DNA of 64,000 nt from Fulvia fulva (lineage: Eukaryota; Ascomycota; Dothideomycetes; Mycosphaerellales; Mycosphaerellaceae): assembly GCF_020509005.1 (NCBI RefSeq), contig NC_063012.1, forward strand, positions 2,170,001 to 2,234,000, read 5' to 3'. Under the pieces are notes generated by a model. It was given only the letters and a program-made list of their open reading frames with translations. It did no database searches and was not told the DNA's origin. A program made the translations under genes and the position numbers. Shown in pieces: positions 24,640 to 38,600 of the stretch (its first letter is position 1; each line of letters opens with the position of its first letter).

Positions 24640-27600
24640 CGCTACGCCGTATCCTCTCTTCCTATACTACTCCTACTAGGCGGTACTATTCTAGCTAGCC
24701 CTTCTCTAGTATCTAGTTCGTAATACGCCGTAGGTCCTTAGCGTTATTAAGAAGTGCCCTAATCGTCCGGTTCCTCGCCTTTACTATCTACTCCCCCCTT
24801 CCTAGCGACTACCTCGGATAGATAAGGAGTACGTACCGTACGTTCTAGGAGTAAAAGCCGTAGGGGTATCTAGTATTCGTATATTCTAGAACCTTTCTCT
24901 ATAATAGGTACCCCTAGAGGCCGATGTGTTCGCTTCGTAGTTAGGTTACTATACTACTCTATACCCTCGTAAGGCGGTAGTAGATAAGCTTCGGGGGGTA
25001 CTTAACCGCGGATTTCGTAGCTAACTATTCCTTAGGTTGTCCCGCTAGCTAAGGGCGTCTACTATACCCTATACCCTAGTTATTCTACCTCTCTTTTTAT
25101 AGTTGCTCTATAAACGACTTCTTACCTTCCTATCGTATTACTAGCTATTCGTCCCTTACCCGGTAGTTCGGCTCGTTTCCGGGTCGAATGCCCTTATACG
25201 CTAGTACTAATTCGCGGGCCCTTACGACTATACTAGCGATGACCTTCTATACTAGGTACTATACCAACTTGCCTAAGTAGGAGGTCCGTAGTCCCTAGAT
25301 ATATAGGTCGATCGGCGGTATAGCGGTCTCGTACTTAAGTATCCTTATTAGTATCGACTTATATATCCTAGTGACCTTCCTTAGGCATTAGTTTTAGATC
25401 TTCGCTAACGGCGTAACGAGTCCCTTTAATAGGTAGGCCCTCTCGCCTAAGTACTATACTTAGCTACTATAGGTAAGAACTAGCCGTATAATAGCTATAT
25501 ATAGAAGTCGTAACTACCGAAAGTCCGCCCCCTATATAGACGTAGTACGCCTCTAGTATAATACTATATTCTATTTAGCTTTCCGTAATATTACCTATAC
25601 GTACTTCCTCTACTATAGCGCCGGGTCTACCTATAGTCCGAGGATCCTAAGCTAATTTACCCGGTTAGTCGTATACCCCTATATCTTGATAGAAGCTTAT
25701 ATATTATAGAACCGTAGCCGGCGCGTAAAGTATATTAGATTGTACTTTTCTAGGGCAAACGGAGCCCCGTGCCTCCTAGCCTAGTCCTCGTAGATCTTAT
25801 ACTTCTCTTCTAGTAGCCTATAGTTCTCCTTAGTCGAGGACGACTACGCGAGGATATCCGTGTCGTCTACGAAGCCGCTCGTAGCTGTATTCTAGAATTC
25901 TAGGGCTAGGAGTCGCGTCGCTATAAAGAAGAGGAATAGGATAGGTACTAGCGTTAAGCCTTACGGGATTCTAGTATAGAATACTTGAAATAGGCTTTTG
26001 TACTAACCGACTAGGATCGACGTACTACGGTTTGAGAGCTAGGACCGTACGAGGTTAATAAGCTACTTAGAGAGTCCTTTCGACCTTAGGATATAGAGTA
26101 GCCGCGGGTATAATACGTAGTCGAAGGCTCCCGATATATCTAGACTAAGTAAGGATACTACCCTATCCCTATTCTTATACTAGATAGCCTTTATCTAAGA
26201 GGTAATAAGTTCTATCGCGGATAGCGTCGATCGCTATAGGCGCGTACCTATCTAGGTGTCCGGGAGTAGGGAGTGTTCCTCTACCGCCTCGGAGAGTCTC
26301 GTTATAACTAGCTTCTTAAGCGCCTTCCTAAGAGTATTAAGGAGCGTAATTAGGCGGTACGACTTCACCTACGTATAGTCTTCCTTTTACGGCTTACGTA
26401 GGACTACTATCGTCGATTATTTAAATACTATTAGGTAGTATCCGGCCTATAGGTAGGCGTTAAAGATCGCTACGACTACTAGGGCTAGCTAATCTCTATA
26501 CTTCTTTAGTAGATCGTTTAGGATCCTATCCGGCTCCCTAGCTTTCTTCGCCGGTAACTTCCTAAGTATAGCGGTAATATCTCCCTCGGATATATCCTAT
26601 TAGACCGCGAAACTAGGGGCTAGGGGAGTAGAGCTGTTTATATTGCTTAGATTAGCCTCGACTAGGGGCGGGAAGAACTTACTAGCTAGTAGACGCGCCT
26701 TAGCCTCGGGGTCGCTAACCGGGCTACTAGGCGATTATAGCGCTAGGATAGAGAAGGAGGGGCCCTATATAGGGTCCTCTCGGGCCTATTTCGCTAGCTT
26801 CTATATCCTCGCTAGCTTACCGGCGGTTTCTTCTACTATAGCCCTCTAGCCGAATACTTTCTCCCTCCGTATCGTAGCTTACTTCTATTAGTATACCTCC
26901 CTATATACGTTCTAGGCCTCCTCGCTATAGCTGCTCGTCTATACCCGGCGGGCTCTCCTTACTTCTCTTACTACCGTAGTATACTTCGGCGTCTAGTATA
27001 GTTTAGACTATATTATTAGTTAGGTTAGCGGAACGTAAAGTAAGGTCGCTTTTCTTATCTCGTCTATTAACCCTTAGACTACCTTGTCTATCTCGTCTTT
27101 ACTATTATATTACTACTACGTAATCTAGACTAGCCTCTCGGAGTCGTCGAGGTATACCTAGATATTAGCCTAGTAGGCCTTTCCCTAGTTTAGCTTAGGA
27201 GTCCTCGCTAGTATATATTGTATCTATATCGTAATAGAGGTCCTAACTAGTATATAGTCTAATGACGCCTCGAGTTTATGTTCGATCCTATAGTAGGTTA
27301 CTATATAGTAGTAGCTATCTAAGGTCTAGGAGAGGTCGATCGTACCTTAGAGCTCCCCTCTCTTCTAGGTACCTAGGTCCTTTATAGTATTAAGGGCAAT
27401 TACGTTCCTCGCTATCAAGTCGATTACTTCGTCGGCTATAGGCTACGGCTATATAAGGCTTCCCTAGGAAGGGTAGTATATATTAAAGTCTCCTACTACG
27501 ATATAGTACCCTTGTCTCTTAAGCGTACTATCTAGGTGTCTATAGACCCTAAGGTCGCGGCTAGACCTCGAGGCTAGCGGTTATATATATAAGTTGTATA

Positions 27601-28000
27601 AGTTGTTTATCTAAGCACTACCTACGTAGAGGGAGGTAATATCTCCCCCGCCTTCTTTATCTTCGTAGTACACTACCTCCCAGTCGGATTCTAGTATGTC
27701 CTTGCTGATATAGAAGCACGTACGGGGTCTGCCGTCGCCTCGTAGGCATGTCGTGTAGCCTAGTGACTTGTAGGTCGTTAGTCTCTTATAGTACGGGTTA
27801 ATCTATAGCTCCTAGATTGTAAGGACGTAGTGGACGCGCGGGTCCGCCTCGTGTAGGAAATAGTTCTAGACTATATCCTTACTATAGTTAACGTTATACC
27901 AGATAATACTAAGCGTGTCGAGGCTAGTTATTGTTATCGACAATTATTTCCTCTATAATGTCCTATGTCCTACTACCTTATACGTCCTAGTCTACGCCTA
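24640..28000 (-). pseudogene. LINE-1c ORF2 remnant (endonuclease and RT)
   Basis: On the minus strand the endonuclease begins near 27950 (YNVNYSKDIV) and includes a GDFNIYYP block near 27475-27500. RT motifs run from about 26400 to 25500 with GFVDD near 25880. The C-terminal CCHC-like block lies near 24840-24890. Stops are frequent. The plus-strand open stretch at 26643-26849 is antisense to this gene and recurs in LINE-1d only because the copies are homologous. Confidence 0.82.
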
Positions 28001-28615
28001 TTAGCTATATACTAAAGGGGAGCCGGGCCTAGTTATATTTCCTCGCCGTAGCTAGTAGAGTACGTGGCCTCCCGTACGCCCTAGGTTACGTATCCTTTAT
28101 ATTATTCTCGGCCCTAGGGCGCTTATACCCGACCGCCGCTAGCTAGTTCCGGTATAGACTAGCCTTACGATTACCGTAGAATCTTAGGGCGACGGTTCTG
28201 TTTATAATTGCCTTGTTTTTCGCTAGTTTCCGCTATAGGCATTCCGTACTATACGATAGGTAGTACCCCCGACAGTTCGCGTACCGCCTCGTAGCCAATA
28301 TATAGTCCCTAGGTATATAGTCTCCTATATAGTTCGAGTAGGCCTACTTATTTATATACGTTTAGGTTTAGTGCCTATACTATTAGTATTTAAAGTATTA
28401 GAGGACACGAAAGGATAAGGAGTACTTTTCGACTATCTTAAGCCTATATTAATAGATTAGGCCTTGTTCTATTACTAGATCCGCCGCTTTCGCGTCTTAT
28501 AGCTATACGATTAGCGCCGAGGCCTTCTTACCTTCTAGCTTTTTCCTATAGAGCCAAGTCGCCTTCTAGATTAGAGAGTTAAGAGTGACCGGGTTGTCCT
28601 CTTAGAGAGTATATA

Positions 28616-28620
28616 GGTAA
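28616..28620. repeat. gypsy-B target-site duplication, left (GGTAA)
   Basis: GGTAA here and GGTGA at 40688-40692 flank gypsy-B. The single difference is a G-to-A transition at TpG. Unbroken LINE-1d has GGTGA at the same ORF1 position (39751-39755). Confidence 0.85.
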
Positions 28621-28818
28621 TATCACGGGCGAGAGTACTATAATAGGGTCGGGTAAAGATATATATAGTTACGCGAGCTATCTAAGAGAGCGCGAGAAGT
28701 AGGAGAAGATAAAGTCGAGCAAATCGAGCTAGCGGGTACTAGCGGCCGCTAGCGCGCGGGCGTACGGCCGACGATACTATATTACGAGGCAGTTCGTAAA
28801 AAAGGCTATCTCGTAATA
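28621..28818 (-). repeat. gypsy-B 3' LTR (198 bp)
   Basis: It runs TATCACGGGCG...CTCGTAATA in plus orientation. It matches the right LTR (35533-35580 joined to 40538-40687) in length, 198 bp, and order. The polypurine tract GAGGAGGGGGGG-TAC (minus strand) lies directly inside it. Confidence 0.92.
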
Positions 28819-31800
28819 GTACCCCCCCCTCCTCGAATAAGGAGCCCCTACGACGTTTCTACGTTTAATACTCGGAGCGTATAGAGAGCTATTACTAGTA
28901 CTAATACTAGTACTAGTTTCGAGAGCTTTATCGAGGAAGCTATAGTTATACCGCGTATATATATACGGTCCGAGGATTAGCGCTAGCCCGTATTAAGTTA
29001 CTAGCTAATCGAGTCCGTCGAAGGTAGGCTTAGGTTTGTCTAGGTGTCGCTAGTAGAAAGCAATTACGAGTTCTTTATATCTAGGTAGTACGGCTAACTA
29101 CTTAGCCTAGCTCCGCGTACGATCCTTCTAAATAACTATATACTACACATCGTTATACCTAATCTTAGAATCTACTAGATCCTCTACTTCGTATTCCTCC
29201 GATACCTAGCCTTCGCGTTTAACGATTACGGGCGCTAGTAGTAGTCTACGTTATCTAGGCATCCCTTCGGTTACTACGCGGCGTAACTTACTCGTATAGA
29301 ACACGCTATTTATTTGTATCTTATCGCTAAGTTCGAGATCGTACGAGCGTCTACCTACGGCCCTAACGACTCGAAACGGTCTAAGGAACTTATAATCGAG
29401 TTTCCTACTTAGGCGTATAGTCTTAATATTACGGGCATCTAGTAGAACTATATCGTTAGGCTAGTAGGTAGGCGCTAGCGCTCGCCGAGTATTTACGGCG
29501 TCGGCCGTTCGTACTTATATAAAAGTATATACGTCGCGTAGCTTATCTAGGCGGTCGCGGCGTATAGACTCGAGTACCCGCCGTATTTATACTTAAGTGT
29601 CTTATATATTATTAACTAACGCGTTAGCGGCCTCGACGTTAGGTACTTCCCGAGCTATAACTTATAGTTTAGCTAGGCTACTAAACTCTATCCGCGGGTA
29701 GCGGCTAGAGTCGGCAAAGAAGAGAGTTATTCCGGTACTTATAGACTCGTAATTATTAAGGGCGAACTCGGCGTCGGGTAGTAACTCGACCTAGTCATCT
29801 TATTAATAGTTAGTATAGGCGCGGATATACTATTCGAGTACTTAGTTCGTACGTTCTAATTGCCTATCCGTTTCTAGATAGAAGGCTATAGAAAGATCTT
29901 AGGAGATACTAAGCCTTACGTAGAGTCTATAGAAGAGCGCGCTAACGAATTACGTACCTCTATCGCTTACGACTACCTCCGGTAGGCCGTATACGGGGAA
30001 TATATACTTATAGAACAAGGTAGCGGCGTACTTAGCGTTCAAGTCATTAGTAGAGAGTAGCCGTACGCGTTTAGTTAGTATATCGGTAACTATTATAACG
30101 TATTTATAGATTAGTCTAGTATCGGGATCTTTACTAGTAGGCAGGTCGACGATAAAGTCTACTACGATATACTCCTATTTATAACCGGGCGTATAGTATA
30201 GGGATAGGGTGCCTTGCTTTATTAGTTTTAATAGAGTCGAGCGCCTATATATTAGGTAGTATCGTACGTATCTTACGACGTTACTTACTATACTAGGCTA
30301 GAAGAGGTTTTACCGTTATAGTAGATTAAAGGTCCTCGCTATGTCTTAGTAGCTAGCTACTCTACTATTATAGTATTTACGTACTATCCGGGTACGGAGG
30401 TTCTAAAAGACTAGGATTTATAAGTTATCGACGTATAGTCGATCCGCGATAATTTTATAATCTAACGCGGCGATCTTCTATTATTATAGCTATACGTTAG
30501 TAATCCCCTACTAGAGATCGGACTTCAGTTTAAGTATACGTATCGTTATAGACCGGCTATTATATGCTTCTATATATAGTTTTTCTTTATATAACTCCGT
30601 TTACTCCCGTTCCTCTAGTAGCGTAGGTTCGTCTAACGGCTCTATACTTCCTTTAATAGGTTACTCGTTACTAGGCGTCTCTTCGACTAGGACTCTACTA
30701 TCTAGTTCCGAGTCGACGTTACTACCTACCTCGGCGTCGTTTAGTTCGAGTAACGGCTATATTACGTCTCGCTAGGCGAGGCGGGTTAATCGCCGGGGGT
30801 AGCGATATCGCTAGTATAGTAGTCTTCTTCTTTATCGTCCGAGTCGTAAATTAATAGTACTTAATAGTTCGTGAGTAGGTCGTCCTATACTTATATAGCG
30901 AACTAAGTAACGATGTCTAGGTTATAGGGTTTTAGAATAGTCTACTATTAATACTACGTTCTAGTATCGTCTACCCCCGCCGGTATATCCTAAGAGCGAC
31001 GGGTAAGACTATCTAGTTTCGTTCCTTAGGCGCCCGTACGATAGGTAATCTTAAAGTTAAACTAGGACAGGAACTTAGCCTAGCGTACCTAGCGCCGGTT
31101 AAGCTACTTAGTAGTTATAAAGTACTTAAGATTACGGTAATCGGTAAGTACCCGAACTAGCTTATCGTCTATAGCGCCGATAAGTTCCGATCACTATTCC
31201 TCGAACGCCTTAACGATAGCTAGTAGCTCTTTATCGTAAATGTCGTAGTTATATTCTTACGGACTAAGCTTCTTCGAGTAGAACGCTACGGGTCTAAGGA
31301 CGCCGTTAACTATCTATAACAGTACCTCTATATTAACCTAGTCGCTAGAGTCTATTTCTACCTAAATCGGCTCGCCTAGTTAATAATAGGCTAGTATACC
31401 TACTTGGCTAAAGCGCTACTTAAGTTCTATAAAGGCTATATCGTACTATTAGGTCTATACGAAGGGCAGCTTCTTAACTACCTTGCCGTCGAATTTGCTC
31501 TATTTACCTATCTTCGTAAGGTCTATAAGGCACGCGGTTACTTTAGAGAAGGCGTAGATAAACTTCCTATAGAATCTAGTAAAGCTAAGGAACGTAAGAA
31601 CGTCCTTAACGTTACGAGGTACCTCCTAGTTTTTAATAGCTTTAATCTTTTTAGGGTCTATCTTAACGCCCTCCGTCGTAATAATAAGGCCTAGGTATTT
31701 GATTCGTTTAACGTAGAATTCACACTTGTCGATGTCTACTAGTAGCCCTATATTCCGTAGTCTATATAGGACCTTTTGTACGTAAGCTTTATAATTATTT

Positions 31801-33020
31801 AAGGGGCCGTCTGTATAAATTAGGACGTTATCGAGGTATACTATAGCGAAGTCGTCTAGGAATTCTCGGAGGATATCGTTAATCTTACGCTACTAACTAC
31901 TAGGGCTATTATAGAGGCCGAACGGAAGGACCTTAAACTAGTACAATCTATACCTAGTATTAAAGGCGGTCATCTATTTGTCCCCCGTACGGATATATAT
32001 ATTATTAAATACGGCGACGATATTAAGCTTAGTAAACCACTTGGCCTTAGAAACTCGCTTAAGTATCTCTCTTAATAGAGGTATTAGGTATCGGTCCTTG
32101 ACTATAATAGTATTTAGGGCGCGGTAGTCGACGTAGACGCGGAGTCCGCCTCCTAGCTTTTTAATAATTAATACGGGGGACGACATGTCTAATTTAGATA
32201 GTTCGACCGTACCGTAAGCTATACTATCATTAATGAATTTCTAAACGACTACTAGCTAATCTAGGTTTATACTAAAGGCCTTCTTATATAGTCGCTACGC
32301 TTCTAATCCTAGTTTCAAGTTGAGCGTATAGTCGGACGGGCTGTACTTAGGTAGCTTAAACTCGCTCTTATACCTAAAGGCGTCGGCTAGGTCGTAATAT
32401 TCGGGCGGTAGCTTGACCTTCGGGTCCTATACCTTATTCTTATTTATAAAGATTTCTAAATTATCTAGCAATATAGCGAAGGTAGAGGTATACTCCTCGT
32501 CGTCGAAATCCTCCGGCTATAGTACGAAGAGCTTATTAGCGTCTAGCTAGTCTTGTCGCTTCTAGGCTCGCTTTACTATATGATAATAGGCGTCCGCGCT
32601 AATAAAATAGATATCGGGTTCTAGCTCGGGTAATACTAGTTTCGGCGCCTTAGGCTTACTATTATCGGCTTCTATTACAATCGTATAAGGCATGCCGTTA
32701 TAGTGATAATATTAGTAGTAGGTAGGCTTATTAAAGCTAAGTGTCTTATATTTAAAGCTGTACGAAGGGTAGTGTTCTTCGAGCTAGGAGATACCTAGTA
32801 CTAGGTCGTACTTATCGAGGTTAGTAACGTAGTATAGCTCTTAACTAGTATAGCTACCGATAGTAACGTCTATTAGTACTACTTCGAGCAGTCGTATAGC
32901 CGCTCCGTTAGCTATACGTAGGCGTCTTAGCCTTTCTAGCTCGAAGGTAGGGACTTTATTTACGCGAACAAATCTTAGGTTAATAAACTTAGAGGAGGCG
33001 CTAGTTCTAGAGAGGGTGGG
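28819..33020 (-). pseudogene. gypsy-B pol remnant: PR, RT, RNase H, IN, chromodomain
   Basis: Minus strand, in order: a protease region at about 32750-33020; RT with the clean stretch 32186-31974 (LRVYVDYRALNTIIVKDRYL, then KWFTKLNIVAVFN) and active site YLDN at about 31829-31840 (second Asp lost); RNase H at about 31400-31000; integrase with VVDFIVDLP near 30155, VSDRGT near 29965 and ETDRQLERTN near 29865; and a chromodomain-like C-terminus at about 29050-29200. TAG/TAA codons are pervasive. The plus-strand open stretch 31404-31694 is antisense to RT. Confidence 0.87.
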
Positions 33021-33249
33021 TACGTTTGCTTTTCTACCTAATATACTAGTTATAGTACTAGTATATACTATATACTTCCTATACGTTAGGCATATATATA
33101 TAGGCGTATAGGTATTACCCTTAGCTATTACTATATATAGGTATTCTTCCTCTTAGGTATATATCTCGTAGTCTTGTTCTTCGTATTTATAATTCGTAGA
33201 TTTATATATTACTCCTTTAGCGCGACGGTACTAAGGAGCTAGGCATTTC

Positions 33250-35148
33250 CCTATACGGGTACTACTTCGATCTAGAGGGCTAGCGCGTCGGTTATAGCGT
33301 TAAGAGCGATAGGTATCTCGCGGTCGACGTCGCCGGTACGCTACTTACCGCGGGAGTTATAAAGAATATATACGGGGTCGAGGCCGGTATATCTAGGTTC
33401 ACGATAGCAGAAGTAGCGGCCTTACTAGCGTAGCCGGTCCCGGAGTTTGTCGGTAAGCTTAGGTAGTATAGTATAACGCTAGGGGATAAGGCGTACGGCC
33501 GGGCTAGCGTTCTAGGTACGCGTAGAGACCGTAAGCGTATTGTTTATAGTAGGCGGCGCGGCTCGTAGTACTATACTAGCGCTCTATTGTCTAAAGCCCT
33601 ATTAGCCTTGTCCTTAACTACTATAACGTCCGTTATTACCTTACTAGGTGTTCTTATCCTTATCCCTCTTACTATATATACTCTTTACGGTATTATATAC
33701 CTCTTCTTTATCTTTAGCGATACGAATGAACTAGCTAACGGGTTCTATAAGCTAGTAGTCCTCTATCCTCTTTATCTAGAACTCTTTTAGGCTAATCTAT
33801 AGCTCGTACGACACTATAGGCTTACCGGCCTTAGCGCTAAGGCGGCGGTATTCGACGATATATTCGCTAAACTCCTAGCCGTACTTCTACTTTAGCTAGT
33901 ATAGGTCGCGTCTAGCCTTAAGCTTAATATCTCGAGGATTCTTACCGAAGTTGTCGTCTAACTCGTCCTATATATCCTCGAGGCTTACCTAATCGTCGTT
34001 CTCGATAGCCGTACGGATAATATCCCTAGGGGTACCGAGAGTATAACGCTTAACGTAGTTAAAGATATTAAGGCAAGGTGTTATATAGTATATCGTACCG
34101 TAATAGAGTCCTTATAGCTCTCTTTCTAGTCGATATAGGAGAGCTCGCCTAAGTTATCGAACTTTTTTAGATAGGGGAAACGTTAGTCGGTCTAGGCGGC
34201 GAATATCGTAGTATTATTAGTACGGGCTACTAAGGGTACGAGAGAACCGGCGCGGATAGTACGGTTATAGGTACGGGCCTAATAGCTACTACCTACTAGA
34301 GTCTAAGAACGACGAGTACCGGCTTATAGAAATCCTTCTAGACTAGTAGTCTACTATTCTTACTACTACGACTATTACTAGGGTCGTAACTACTTAGGGA
34401 AAGTAGGCGGGCTGTCTCGCTCGCTTAGTAAGGCGGTAAGCTAGGCTTATATCTAAAGTTACGAGATCTTAGTGTCCTACTATATAATCTTGGCCTTAAG
34501 TTAGTCGACTTCGTCCTCTACTTACTCGAGATAGCTATTAGCGGTGTTAATACGGCCTACTAGCTTATCGGTAATCTTCTTATAGTGTTCCTTAGTTACG
34601 GCGTCGTCTAAGACTATTTATAGTATCTAAATACGGGCCTTAGTATCTTCCTAGGATGTTTAATATATTATAGTATCGGCTTATATCTTATCTTACTCGG
34701 TCGCTATATCCTATCGGTCTTCGAAGACGACATTATATTCTTCTTAGAGCTTCGCGAGTCTAGTATCGACTTGATCGCGTTCCTCGCGATAGCGTCGTAC
34801 CTAGGCTCGGCAGTAGTCGAGTATGACCTTCTAGTAGGCGTACCTATCTATAGTACCCTTAACCTTAAGATATATAGTATTAGGCCGTAAGGTAACTACT
34901 CTCTTAAATACTTCGGTATCGGCGATCTTATAGTTTATTAGATCGTACTTGAAGTCTATATCGTTAAAGTCGATCTAGTCTATATAAGGAGGCGATACAC
35001 TATTAATAAACTATATAAAGTCGATGCCTTTACTATCGTCCTCGTAAGACGAGAGACGAGTATCTTCGATATCTAGTCGTACTAGCTTCTTACCTTCTAC
35101 CCTACTACTCTCGTGTCGTATTAAAGACTAAGGCGTATTATTAGTCAT
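33250..35148 (-). pseudogene. gypsy-B gag remnant
   Basis: A gag-like frame starts with ATG at 35148-35146 (MTNNTP, then a stop) and reads through isolated TAGs as a Lys/Glu/Asp-rich, partly coiled-coil protein (LVRLDIEDTRLSSYEDD, RVVTLRPNTIYLKVK). A Cys/His cluster near 33375-33416 is in another frame and has Tyr at most ligand positions, so at least one indel or frame change lies between. The hydrophobic plus-strand stretch 33587-33790 is antisense to this gene. Exact end unknown. Confidence 0.7.
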
Positions 35149-35532
35149 AGGAATTTATAAATCGGGTATATATAGATAAGAGAGAGTAGACCTGTCTGTT
35201 CTATTTCCTTGCTTATACTATATCCTACTTACGCGGTCCGGATATAAACTATCGCTAAGGATCGAGTTGAGCTAGTTCTAAAGTTCTAGGTTCTAAGGGT
35301 CTCCGGTTAGTAACTCGGCTAAGATAGAGGGCGTGCGATATAGGTATTACTATCGCTAAATAGTATCGCTAGGTCGTATACTTAAAGGTCGTAGGGGAGG
35401 GCGTCGAGAGGTCTTATTAGCGTTCTCTATTATTACGAATTATCGTACGGTCTAGTACTATCGTACTATCTCGGACGGTCTCGGTATCGTACGTAGAGGT
35501 TAGCTCTCTACTCGTAGGTAGGCGTAACTAAC
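35149..35532 (-). other. gypsy-B 5' leader with possible primer site
   Basis: This is 384 bases between the gag ATG and the 5' LTR with no readable gene. Two bases inside the LTR end (...CCCGTAATA on the minus strand) is TAGTTACGCC, which would read TGGTTACGCC before RIP and could be a tRNA primer-binding site. The tRNA is not identified. Confidence 0.35.
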
Positions 35533-35580
35533 TATTACGGGCGAGAGTACTATAATAGGGTCGGGTAAAGATATATATAG
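35533..35580 (-). repeat. gypsy-B 5' LTR, inner 48 bp
   Basis: TATTACGGGCGAGAG... is collinear with the first 48 bases of the left LTR and ends at the LINE-1d insertion. Confidence 0.9.
35567..35580. repeat. LINE-1d target-site duplication, left
   Basis: AAAGATATATATAG (14 bp) is repeated exactly at 40524-40537 on the other side of LINE-1d. The 3' half resembles the element's own ATAG tail. Confidence 0.93.
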
Positions 35581-35699
35581 ATAGATAGATAGATTTGTCA
35601 TTCCCCTATTCTAGGACCCTATCCGGCCTATATAGGTATATATCTATTGTTATATACAAAGGGAAACCCGAATAGGTGAAAACCCTTCCCGCCCCCGAC

Positions 35700-38600
35700 T
35701 ACTCCTTATCTAGTTTAGCTTTCCCTCTAAACGTACGTAGTCTATGTCATTACCCCGTTAGCCCCCGCTCCTAGCCGGTCTCGTCGCGCTACGTCGTGTC
35801 CTCTCTTCCTACACTATTCCTACTAGGCGGTACTATTCTAGCTAGCCCTTCTCTAGTATCTAGTTCGTAATACGCCGTAGGTCCTTAGCGTTGTTAAGAA
35901 GTGCCCTAATCGTCCGGTTCCTCGCCTTTACTATCCACTCCCCCCTTCCTAGCGACTACCTCGGATAGACGAGGAGTGCGTGCCGTACGTTCTAGGAGCG
36001 ATAGCCGTAGGGGCAGCTAGTATTCGTGTATCCTAGAACCTTCCTCTATAATAGGTACCCCTAGAGGCCGATATGTTCGCTTCGTAGTTAGGTTGCTATA
36101 CTACTCTATACCCTCGTAAGGCGGTAGTAGATAAGCTTCGGGGGGTGCTTAACCGCGGATTTTGTAGCTAACTATTCCTTAGGTTGTCCCGCTAGCTAAG
36201 GGCGTCTACTATGCCCTATAACCTAGTTGTTCTACCTCTCTTTCTATAGTTGCTCTATAAACGATTTCTTACCTTCCTATTATATTACTAGCTATTCGTC
36301 CCTTACCCGGTAGTTCGGCTCGTTTCCGGGTCGAATACCCCTATACGCTAGTACTAATTCGCGGGCCCTTACGACTATACTAGCGATGACCTTCTATACT
36401 AGGTACTATGCCGACTTGCCTAAGTAGGAGGTCCGTAGTCCCTAGATATATAGGTCGATCGGCGGTATAGCGGTCTCGTACTTAAGTATCCTCGTTAGTA
36501 TCGACTTATATGCCCCGGTAACCTTCCTTAGGCATTGGTTTTGGATCTTCGCTAGCGGCGCGACGAGTCCCTTCGATAGGTAGGCCCTCTCGCCTAAGGA
36601 CTACACTTGGCTACTATAGGTAAGGACTGGCCGTATAATAGCCGTATATAGAAGTCGTGACTACCGGAAGTCCGCCCCCTATATAGACGTAGTGAGCCTC
36701 TAGCATAATGCTATATTCTGTTTAGCTTTCCGTAATATTGCCTATACGTGCTTCCTCTACCGTAGCGCCGGGTCCACCTATAGTCCGAGGATCCTAAGCT
36801 AATTTGCCGGGTTAGTCGTGTGCCCCTATATCTAGATAGAAGCTTGTATATTATAGAACCGTGGCCGGCGCGTAAAGTGTATTAGATTATACTTTTCTAG
36901 GGCAAACCGAGCCCCGTGCCTCCTAGCCTAGTCCTCGTAGATCTTGTGCTTCTCTTCTAGTAGCCTATAGTTCTCCTTAGTCGAGGAAGACTACGCTAGG
37001 ATGTTTATGTCGTCTACGAAGCCGCTCGTAGCGGTGTTCTAGGATTCTAGGGCTAGGAGTAGCGTCGCTATAAAGAAGAGGAACAGAATAGGTGCTAGCG
37101 TTAAGCCTTACGGGATTCTAGTATAGACTACTTAAAATAGGCTTCTGTACTAGCCGATTAGGATCGACGTACTACGGTTTTAGAGGTAGGACCGTACGAA
37201 GTTAACAAGCCACTTAGGGAGTCCTTTCGACCTTAGGATGTAGAGTAGCCGCGGGTATAACACGTAGTCGAAGGCTCCCGATATGTCTAGGCTAAGTAAG
37301 GAAGCCACCTTGTCCCTATTCTTATACTAGATAGCCTTTACCTAAGAGGTAATAAGTTCTATCGCGGATAGCGTCGATCGCTATAGGCGCGCACCTATCT
37401 AGGTGTCCGGGAGTAGGGAGTGTTCCTCTACCGCCTCGGAGAGTCTCGTTATAACCAGCTTCTTAAGCGCCTTCCTAAGAGTATTAAGGAGCGCAATTGG
37501 GCGGTACGACTTTACCTACGTATAGTCTTCCTTCTACGGCTTGCGTAGGACCACTGTCGTCGATTGTTTAAAAGCTATCGGGTAGTACCTAGTCTGTAGG
37601 TAGGCGTTGAAGATCGCTATAACTACTAGGGCTAGCTAATCTCTACACTTCTTTAGTAGCTCGTTTAGGATCCTATCCGGCCCCGGGGCTTTCTTCGCCG
37701 GCAACTTCCTTAGTATAGCGGCAACTTCTCCCTCGGACACCTCCTATTAGACCGCGATACTAGGGGCTAGGGGAGTAGAGCTATTTATGTCGCTTAGATT
37801 AGCCTCGACTAGGGGCGGGAAGAACTTGCTAGCTAGTAGACGCGCCTTGGCCTCGGGGTCGCTAACCGGGCCACTAGGCGATTATAGCGCTAGGATAGAG
37901 AAGGAGGGGCCCTGTGTAGGGTCCTGTCGGGCCTATTTCGCTAGCTTCTACATCCTCTCTAGCTTGCCGGCGATTTCTTCTACTATAGCCCTCTAGCCGA
38001 CTACTTTCTCCCTTCGTATTATACCTTTCTTCTGTTAGTATACCTCCCTATATACGTTCTAGGCCTCCTCGCTATAGCTGCTCGTCCACACCCGGCGGGC
38101 TCTCCTTACTTCTCTTACTACCGTAGTACACTCCGGCGTCTAGTATAGTTTAGACTATGTCGTTAGTTAGGCAAGCGGAACGTGAAGTAAGGTCGCTTTT
38201 CTTATTTCGTCTATTAACCCCTAGACTACTTCGTCTATCTCGTCTTTACTATTATATTACTACTGCGCGATCTGGACTAGCCTCTTAGAGTTATCGAGGT
38301 ACGCCTAGATGTTGGCCTAGTAGGCCTTTCCCTAGTTTAGCTTAGGGGTTCCCGCTAGTATACGTTATATCTATGTCGTAATAGAGGTCTTAACTAGTAT
38401 ATAGTCTGACGACGCCTCGAGTTTATATTCGATCCTATAGTAGGTTACCGTATAGTAGTGGCTATCTAAGATCTAGGAGAGGTCGATCGTGCCTTAGAGT
38501 CCCCCTCTCTTCTAGGTACCTAGGTCCTTCGGGGTACTAAGGGCAATTACGTTGCTCGCTATTAAGTCGAGTACTTCGTCGGCTATAGGGTGCGGCTATA

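Larger units (their letters stand above)
24507..28620 (-). mobile_element. LINE-1c, segment 1 (3' UTR, ORF2, most of ORF1)
   Basis: This is the minus-strand Tad-like LINE-1, collinear with LINE-1d. From the right it reads ORF1 zinc knuckles (about 28250-28400), endonuclease (27100-27900), RT (25500-26650, FVDDI at about 25863-25886, where the flanking ATATCC/GTGTCG shows RIP), C-terminal Cys/His and 3' UTR. ORF1 is cut at 28620 by gypsy-B and continues at 40688. It is more mutated than LINE-1d: at homologous sites such as 25388-25400, TAG replaces TGG. Confidence 0.9.

Noticed and set aside
26643..26849. Plus-strand open frame recurring at 37787-37996 as a possible conserved small gene
   Set aside because: Both lie antisense to the same RT region of LINE-1c and LINE-1d; they are similar because the LINE copies are homologous.
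31404..31694. 96-residue plus-strand frame as a gene
   Set aside because: It is antisense to gypsy-B RT/RNase H, which has clear motifs on the other strand.
33587..33790. Small hydrophobic protein with apparent membrane segments
   Set aside because: It is antisense to gypsy-B gag; RIP-biased composition (CTA, ATA, TTA codons) creates Leu/Ile/Tyr-rich shadow frames.
35577..35596. ATAG repeats as a CRISPR-like or regulatory array
   Set aside because: They are LINE-1 tails; the same short repeat ends LINE-1a and LINE-1e.
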